Shown here: piece after piece, positions 53,748 through 61,600 of the stretch
Layout of the letters: every line of letters starts with the position of its first letter
Position numbering within the stretch: the first letter of the stretch is position 1
NCBI RefSeq assembly: GCF_045679545.1
Contig: NZ_CP166195.1
Span: 496,001-560,000, forward strand
Length of the DNA stretch: 64,000 bases
Source: Enterovibrio sp045679545
Lineage (GTDB): Bacteria; Pseudomonadota; Gammaproteobacteria; Enterobacterales; Vibrionaceae
Direction: 5' to 3'
Translations under genes and position numbers: made by a program
Notes under the pieces: model-generated
Seen by the model: the letters and a program-made list of their open reading frames with translations, nothing else
Database searches by the model: none
What the model was told of the DNA's origin: nothing

Positions 53748-55150
53748 TGCTGTGGCTATATCTGTATTTTCCTGACTTGCAGCTCAATACCTTGGAACGG
53801 GATAACAGCTCTGAGTCACCTTTGATCGTGCTTTCCCGAACGAGCGGTGGAGTGTATCAGGTCAATCTTGCTGCCCGCGAACAGGGTGTTGCTCTTGGCA
53901 ATGATTTAGGTACAGCCAGTGCGCTATGTCATGGGTTACAGGTGGTGGATTACGATGAGAAAAAAGAAACCGAACGCCTTCTGCAACTGGCGGCTTTGAT
54001 TTATCACGTCAATGCCGACATTGTGGTTTATGCCCCCAATGGGCTGTTGATGAAGGTCAGCCCTATGCTCAAGCTTTATGGCTCGCTTGACCAATACTGG
54101 CATACGCTGTTACCTGTTTTAACCCGCGAAAACATCAGCTTTCATTTTGCGTTTAGCCCTTACCCAGAAGCCGCTAAACAACTGGCAAAAGCGCATGCTG
54201 ATAAAGGATTTCTGACCAAGGAAACGACGCAAAGCGCACTCAAGATGCTGAGTGTGCGCCAGTTAGGGTTTACCGACAAACAAGCCGTTCAACTAGAACG
54301 AATGGGGATACGCCACGCCAAGCAGTTGTTTGACCTGCCTATCGCTTCTCTCGGCCAACGTTTTGGTAAAGCCTTTCCTTTGCATCTTCGCGCTCTGACA
54401 CAGAGCCAAATCGCACAGCAAACGTTCTTTTCACCGCCGGAGTATTTTCATCAGTCACTCGAATTACTGCATAAGATTACCAACAGCCAAACCCTCAGCT
54501 TTCCACTTCAACGCATGCTAAAAGAAATGGAGAAATTTCTTTCCATCAGGGAAGCCGTTGTACCGGACATCACCGTCACTTTCCTGCAACGCGAGAATGA
54601 CGATAAGGTCATCACTCTCTCAGCAGCCACACCTGAATCAGCAGCAAATCGATGGATGCCTTTGCTGCTACTGCATTTGGAAACCCTGAAACTCGATGCC
54701 CCCGTCACGCATATTCGCCTTGATGCGAAAACCTTGCTCCCCAAGCAATCACCCACACAGGATCTCTTTGCGGGTAATCGCGGACAACTGACGCCAGGAG
54801 AATTAATCAGTCTGATGCAGGCCAAAGCTGGCAAGCAGGCCGTATACAGTTTGTCACTGGAAGATGACCATCGTCCTGAACGCGCATTTCGTCGCCAATC
54901 GCCCTTGCAACCTTGTGTGCAAGCTTTACCTGATCACCTTCCTTCTCGCCCAGCCCTGTTGCACCCCACCCCACACCCGCTGCTTTCTCGTCCATACACT
55001 CTGGCTGGGCCTGAACGCATTAGTGGTGGATGGTGGGACAAAGACCCCATACAGCGTGACTACTTTGTTGCCCGCAATAAGCGCGGACAGCTTTGCTGGG
55101 TCTTCCGCACCGCAACAGGCGAATGGTTTGAACATGGTTTGTTTTGTTGA
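53747..55150 (+). CDS. imuB: ImuB, inactive Y-family polymerase homolog
   Basis: A 467-residue adaptor of the mutasome. It is built like a Y-family DNA polymerase (LWLYLYFPDLQLNTLER start, palm and helix-hairpin-helix KMLSVRQLGFTDKQAVQLER) but lacks the full catalytic acidic set, as expected for ImuB. PTQDLFAGN near residue 345 is a plausible beta-clamp binding site. The C-terminal RISGGWWDKDPIQRDYFVAR is family-specific. Overlaps imuA by one base and is 13 bases before dnaE2. Confidence 0.93.
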   Translation: MLWLYLYFPDLQLNTLERDNSSESPLIVLSRTSGGVYQVNLAAREQGVALGNDLGTASALCHGLQVVDYDEKKETERLLQLAALIYHVNADIVVYAPNGLLMKVSPMLKLYGSLDQYWHTLLPVLTRENISFHFAFSPYPEAAKQLAKAHADKGFLTKETTQSALKMLSVRQLGFTDKQAVQLERMGIRHAKQLFDLPIASLGQRFGKAFPLHLRALTQSQIAQQTFFSPPEYFHQSLELLHKITNSQTLSFPLQRMLKEMEKFLSIREAVVPDITVTFLQRENDDKVITLSAATPESAANRWMPLLLLHLETLKLDAPVTHIRLDAKTLLPKQSPTQDLFAGNRGQLTPGELISLMQAKAGKQAVYSLSLEDDHRPERAFRRQSPLQPCVQALPDHLPSRPALLHPTPHPLLSRPYTLAGPERISGGWWDKDPIQRDYFVARNKRGQLCWVFRTATGEWFEHGLFC

Positions 55151-55162
55151 GGAGGAATAGGC

Positions 55163-58100
55163 ATGCCGCATGAACACAGGCTGGCGTTTGGCGAACTCCA
55201 CTGTAAAAGCAATTACAGCTTTCTCACTGGCGCCTCCCACCCAGAAGAGTTAGTCGTTCGCGCGGCAACCTTGGGTTACAAATCACTCGCGATTACTGAT
55301 GAATGCTCATTCGCTGGCGTAGTACGTGCTTACACTGCCATTCGAGATCAGCAACTAGACCTGACCCTGATCATAGGCTCAGAAGTTCTCTTTCAGAACG
55401 AAAAACTGGTGCTGCTTTGCCCCAATCGTACCGCCTATGGTGAGCTTGCACGATTAATCACCCAAGCTCGCATGCGAAGCGAAAAGGGACACTATCAAGT
55501 GCATAGTGACGACTTTCGTCATATTGCGCATTGCCTTTGCATCTGGCTACCCACTTTGAATCACGAGGGAAAAAGCGACACCGCACAATTCCAATACTGG
55601 CTCAAAAAAACCTTCGATGGTCGGCTTTGGATTGGCGCAGAGCGTCTTCTTCTCCCTGATGAAGCCCATTACCTAACCCTATTAGACACTCTCGCTAACG
55701 CCTTAGACATCCCTGTCGTCTGCACTAACGATGTATTAATGCATCACCCAAGGCGCCAGCCTTTGTTGGACGTGCTCACGGCCATTCGTCTGAGAAAGCC
55801 GCTAGATGAATGCGGCTTATCCCTGCCACGTAATGGAGAACAAGCACTGAAGCCTCTCGACAAGATTGCCAAGCTTTATCCAGAGGCATGGATACACGAA
55901 ACCGCTCGCATCACGAATCGTTGTCACTTTTGCTTAAGCGAATTGCGATATGAATACCCTGCCGAACTGGTTCCCGACGGGTTTACCATTAGCCAATACC
56001 TTCGTCACCTTGTAGAAAATGGGATCATTCTCCGTTTTCCTGACGGCATCAAACCCGAGGTTCGCGACATCATCGAAAAAGAATTGGTGCTGATCGCCGA
56101 GCAAAAATACGAGTACTTTTTCCTAACGATTTACGACATCGTTCAATTTGCGAAATCCCAAGGGATTTTGTACCAGGGACGGGGATCAGCCGCTAACTCC
56201 GTGGTGTGCTATTGCCTTGAAATTACGGCGGTAAACCCAGAAAAAATCAACGTACTCTTTGAACGCTTTATCTCCAAAGAACGTGACGAGCCCCCCGACA
56301 TTGATGTGGATTTTGAGCATGAACGTCGTGAGGAAATCTTCCGCTATATTTACCAAAAATATGGCCGTCAACGCGCAGCATTGGCGGCGACCGTGATCAC
56401 CTATCGCTTCAAAAGCGCCTTTCGTGATGTCGGCAAAGCACTTGGCATCAATGAAACGCAACTGGATTACTACATTAAAAACCTTAACCACAGAGACAAG
56501 GAATTAGACAAAGCCGAACAGCTCAACAATCTCGGACTAGACACCCACTCTCACCTTGGACGCTGGCTATTAGAGTTGGTGGAAGAAATCTGCGGCTTTC
56601 CGCGCCATTTAAGCCAGCACGTAGGCGGGTTTATTATCTCGGCAGGGCCATTGTATGAACTGGTTCCGGTTGAAAACGCTGCCATGGCTGAGCGCAGTGT
56701 GATCCAATGGGACAAAGATGATCTGGAATCTCTAGGCTTATTGAAAGTTGATATTCTCGCCCTTGGCATGCTCAGTGCGATTCGAAAAACATTTGCCATG
56801 ATCAATCAGCATCATCATCGGTCGCTGTCCATCGCAGATATTACTGCGATGGGTGATGATCAAGCGGTATACCAACAACTGCAAAAAGGCGATTCAGTGG
56901 GTGTATTTCAGGTGGAATCACGCGCACAGATCAACATGCTGCCAAGACTAAGACCTTCCTGCTACTACGACTTGGTCATCCAAATCGCTATTGTGCGCCC
57001 CGGCCCGATACAGGGGGACATGGTGCATCCTTACCTCAAACGTCGCTGGGGACAAGAAGCCGTTTCATGCCCGTCCAAAGAAGTGGAATCAGTGCTCGCG
57101 CGCACCATGGGTGTGCCCATTTTTCAGGAGCAAGTCATTCAACTGGCGATGGTTGCGGCAGGTTTTTCCGGCGGTGAAGCCGACCAACTTCGCCGTGCCA
57201 TGGCGGCATGGAAACGCAATGGGAAATTAGCGCCGTTTCGCGAGAAACTGATCGATGGGATGCAAGCACGCGGCTATGACCTCGCATTTGCCGAGCAAAT
57301 TTTCAAGCAGATACAAGGCTTCGGCGAGTACGGGTTTCCGGAATCTCACAGCGCTTCATTTGCGGTGTTGGCATATACCTCGGCATGGCTCAGACATTAC
57401 TACCCCGTCGCTTTTTACTGCGCCTTACTCAATAGCCAACCCATGGGGTTTTACAGCCCATCCCAGCTATTACAGGATGCAGCACGTCATGGTGTGAAAG
57501 TCTTACCAGTGTGTGTCAATCGCAGCCAATGGGATCACCAGCAAATACTGGAAAACGACCTACCCGTTTTACGCTTGGGTTTTCGTCTCGTAAAAGGCTT
57601 TTCCGCTCAAGGTGGCGAGTTGTTAGTGTCTCGTCGTCCCCAGCACGGATTCCAGCACTTGAATGCCCTGCGTCAAATCGGCCTCAGTCGCGGTGATCTG
57701 CAAGCACTTGCCAGTGCCAACGCTACGCAGATACTCGCCAACAACCGTTTTTCTGCGCGCTGGCAAATGATGGATGACACACACACGCTACCACTACTGA
57801 AAAACACCACACCGACAGCCGATGACACCCAAGCCATTATTTCGCCCACCGCGATAGAAGATGTGATTGAAGACTACGCCGCAACAGGGTTGACGCTTGG
57901 CAAGCACCCAATAGCCTTGCTGGATGAAAGTGCAGCGCTAGGAAAGCACCGCCTTGCCAACGAGTTAACCACCATTCGATCCGGCACTGCGGTTACGGTG
58001 GCTGGGGTAGTCACAGGACGACAACGCCCCGGCACCGCAAGCGGCGTTACCTTCATGACCTTGGAAGATCAAACCGGCAATATCAATGTGGTGGTGTGGT

Positions 58101-58267
58101 TAGCCACAGCGCGAGCGCAAAATACGCCGTTTGTGACTGCGAAGATTTTAAAAATAAAGGGGATTTTGGAGCGAGAGGGCGATGTGGTGCATATTATTGC
58201 GGGTCGCCTGATTGATATGACTCCAGCACTTGATCAGCTACTTATCCAAGCGAGGGATTTTCACTGA
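55163..58267 (+). CDS. dnaE2: Error-prone DNA polymerase III alpha subunit DnaE2 (ImuC)
   Basis: Replicative-type C-family polymerase of 1034 residues used for lesion bypass in the SOS response. N-terminal PHP domain (FGELHCKSNYSFLTGASHPE), the palm with GRGSAANSVVCYCL and PPDIDVDFEHERREE carrying catalytic aspartates, then HHH and a C-terminal OB domain (VAGVVTGRQRPGTASGVTFM) that ends the shorter DnaE2 type. AGGAGG precedes the ATG. Last gene of the LexA-controlled imuA-imuB-dnaE2 cassette. Confidence 0.95.
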   Translation: MPHEHRLAFGELHCKSNYSFLTGASHPEELVVRAATLGYKSLAITDECSFAGVVRAYTAIRDQQLDLTLIIGSEVLFQNEKLVLLCPNRTAYGELARLITQARMRSEKGHYQVHSDDFRHIAHCLCIWLPTLNHEGKSDTAQFQYWLKKTFDGRLWIGAERLLLPDEAHYLTLLDTLANALDIPVVCTNDVLMHHPRRQPLLDVLTAIRLRKPLDECGLSLPRNGEQALKPLDKIAKLYPEAWIHETARITNRCHFCLSELRYEYPAELVPDGFTISQYLRHLVENGIILRFPDGIKPEVRDIIEKELVLIAEQKYEYFFLTIYDIVQFAKSQGILYQGRGSAANSVVCYCLEITAVNPEKINVLFERFISKERDEPPDIDVDFEHERREEIFRYIYQKYGRQRAALAATVITYRFKSAFRDVGKALGINETQLDYYIKNLNHRDKELDKAEQLNNLGLDTHSHLGRWLLELVEEICGFPRHLSQHVGGFIISAGPLYELVPVENAAMAERSVIQWDKDDLESLGLLKVDILALGMLSAIRKTFAMINQHHHRSLSIADITAMGDDQAVYQQLQKGDSVGVFQVESRAQINMLPRLRPSCYYDLVIQIAIVRPGPIQGDMVHPYLKRRWGQEAVSCPSKEVESVLARTMGVPIFQEQVIQLAMVAAGFSGGEADQLRRAMAAWKRNGKLAPFREKLIDGMQARGYDLAFAEQIFKQIQGFGEYGFPESHSASFAVLAYTSAWLRHYYPVAFYCALLNSQPMGFYSPSQLLQDAARHGVKVLPVCVNRSQWDHQQILENDLPVLRLGFRLVKGFSAQGGELLVSRRPQHGFQHLNALRQIGLSRGDLQALASANATQILANNRFSARWQMMDDTHTLPLLKNTTPTADDTQAIISPTAIEDVIEDYAATGLTLGKHPIALLDESAALGKHRLANELTTIRSGTAVTVAGVVTGRQRPGTASGVTFMTLEDQTGNINVVVWLATARAQNTPFVTAKILKIKGILEREGDVVHIIAGRLIDMTPALDQLLIQARDFH

Positions 58268-58603
58268 TTCCGCCATGACTCACGATGGCTAGGCTCATAA
58301 ATTGACATTTCCAACGAAATATCATTTTTGCCACTATTTGGGATGATTTTCATATAGCCTCGCGATTAGGCGCTATACAAACACGATTAAAGTGATCACC
58401 CTAAAACGTTTCGACAGATAACTAGTCATTAAAGAACGCCTTAGCCTGCATGATATTATCCGGGTAATTTATGTTAAATATAACGCCTTCACACCTCCCC
58501 CAGACAACCACATCAATTCTTGAATTTTTCTATCAATATTATGAAATTAGCTAGCGGAATTACGATCTGTGTATTTTACTTAACGTTAGAGTAAGGAAAG
58601 TTC
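58268..58603. other. Intergenic region ahead of the second giant repeat protein
   Basis: About 335 bases, A/T-rich in the last third, with no gene. It should contain the end of the imu transcript and the promoter of the following gene. No convincing terminator or promoter boxes were found by eye. Confidence 0.55.
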
Positions 58604-61600
58604 ATGGACGGAAAAATGACTAACGAAAACAACGTCAAAAAAAACTCAAAACTGGATTCAGTTGAGCCATCTAGGGCCCAATCAGAACGAGCAGTAAAAC
58701 AGAGAAAACGTAAAAAAGTCCGATTGCATTCGAGAATTCAGGTTAATGTGCCCTTAACTCAGTCTTTGATGCTGATCCTTCCTTCGTTAGCAAAACATGA
58801 TTCAGCTGAAACGACGAACATCACTGAAACTGTCAACATCGCTGATGATGTCACGTCGGAGAATCAAAAGTCCGTCAACAATCAAGAAAGTACCGCTCGT
58901 AAAACCACTGATATTTCTAAAGACCAAAATCAAAAACCAATAACAAGAAATATTCTCGAACCCGAAGACACTATTGTTCATGAACATACCTCTCAAGGCG
59001 GAGGGAGCACTCTAAGGCCTTCACATCACCTTTCAAACGTATCTCACCCTCAGGTGCATTACGTCCCTGCAAGTTCGCTCGCCTCTATTGAACCAGGTGG
59101 AGTCGTCACACCAAGCAACAAACCACCTACAACGCCCAGCGTCCCTGTCACCTTTACTCAGGAAGTTATTAAAGGAACCTACGGAGAACTTCACGTTGAT
59201 GCGAGCGGTAAATACACCTTTGTATTAAACCCGCTTTCGCCTCAGTACATTTTATTGCACCAAAATCAACCTGGCACAGATAAGTTCGTGCTTCACTTAT
59301 CGAATGGCTCCAGTGTTGTTGTACAAATACCGGTTGCAGGAAAACAAGACAGTCCATCCATTTCCGGAGATTTACACGGCATTGTGACTGAAGATCGGAA
59401 CGCGGATTCTAACGGCTTATTGAATGCGGCAGGTAAGATTGATGTCGTCGATCCTGACCACGATCAGAGCGCTGTAATTGCTGAAACGATTATAGGTAAA
59501 TATGGCACTCTGACTATCGACGCCAATGGGGCATGGCATTACCAAGTCGACAACTCACTCCCCAACATACAAGCTCTGACCTCACTCACTAGTCTTCATG
59601 AATCGTTTGTCATTCATACGATAGATGGCACGCCTCAATCGCTCGAAATGACAATTGGTGGTATTGATGACAACGCCGTTGTCACTGGCCTAGATAGCGG
59701 GACTTTAATCGAAGATGCAACCACACATATTCATGGGCAACTGGCCGTTTCAGATTCAGATTTAAACCAAGATCACTTTCAAGCGGAACAACTCCAAGGC
59801 CATTGGGGTAACTTATCGATTCGAACAGACGGCTCTTGGACTTACGATTTAGATAATACCAACCCAAAGATTCAATCGTTGGCGAAAGGCTCCACAGAGA
59901 CAGACATCATCACTGTTCACTCAGCTGACGGCACACCGCACCAAATTACGTTGACGATTAGCGGCACCAATGATGCCGCAACCGTGAGCAGCGCTAGCGT
60001 TGCATTCAGCGAAACCGACACTCACATTACCACTTCAGGCACCTTAACCAGCACCGACATTGATAACCCTGATAACGCATTTATCGCTAGTTTGATTACA
60101 GGAAACAATGGCGACTTAACCATTGATGCAAACGGTCATTGGGTATTCACCGCGAACAGCGCATTTAACCAACTCAATGTGGGCGACAAGGTCGAAGAGA
60201 CATTTACTGTAGCTTCCGTTGATGGCACTCAGTCAACCATCAAGGTAACCATCAACGGTACGAATGATGCCGCAACCGTTAGCAGTGCTACGGTTTCTGT
60301 AGATGAAACCGACTCTGCGATAATCACATCTGGCGCCTTAACCAGCACCGACATTGATAACCCTGATAATGCATTTACACCAGATTCGATCACGGGTACT
60401 CATGGCAACTTAACCATTGATGCAAACGGTCACTGGGTATTCACCGCGAACAGCGCATTTAACCAACTCAATGTGGGCGACAAGGTCGAAGAGACATTTA
60501 CGGTAACGTCAATTGATGGAACTCCATCCACCATCAAAATCACCATCAACGGCACCGACGACAAAGCTGTGATTAGCGGTGTCTCAACGGACTCAGTTAA
60601 AGAAGACATCGATCCTGGCGTTAACTCTTATGGCAACTTTGGTGGTAGCAATTACGCTAGCTCGCATTGGCATCAATTAACAATTACCGATAGTGACAAT
60701 AGCGTCGATCAGGTCAACATTGAATTTGGCGGTAAAACTGTCACTTGGCAAGTTGGCTCGCCTCTTGATATCCAAACCAATTATGGCAAGTTCGAGCTCA
60801 CAACATTTTCGCATGGCCCTCACAAGGGGGAGCTAGTTTGGTTGTATAACGGTGATAATCGCAACCCATCGATTCAAGGTTTAAAAGAAGGAGAATCTTT
60901 ACACGAAAGTATCACTTTAGTTGCGCCAGATGGCACTCGCCAGTCCTTATCTGTCGAAATTAAAGGGACCGAAGATCACGTTGTTATCGATTCACCCAAT
61001 CATCTTGGTGATGTGATTGAAGATCAAAACGCGGGTGCACAAATTACAGGACAGCTACTCGCACATGATACTGACACACATGACTCTGTGAGTTGGACTG
61101 TTACCCAAGCAGCCGGTAAATATGGTGATTTTTCGGTTGATGCTGATGGCAACTGGCAGTTCATTGTTGATCAATCTAAAGCGATATCTTTAGGTGAAGG
61201 CGATGAATGGAACGAGCATTTCACCATTGAAGCGCTATCGACTGATGGAAGCAAAGTCAGTAAAACGGTCACTGTGGTCGTGCACGGTAGTAACGATGCG
61301 CCAACTGTGACCGGTGGACTTGTGTTAACCCAAGGCATTGAAGATAAACAGGTTATATTAACCCAACAAGATTTGTTAGCCCATGCCAGTGACAGTGACC
61401 GCAACGATCAAGGCTGGCTAAGAGCCACCCACTTAAGCGCCGACCATGGTTCAATCAGCACCAATGCCGATGGCAGTTTCACCTTTACGCCAGAAAAAGA
61501 CTACAACGGAGATGTGCACTTTACCTATGATGTCATTGATCGCCACGGGGGGGCTACGCACACAGACGCAACGATCAATTTAGTTGCTGTCAATGATGCT

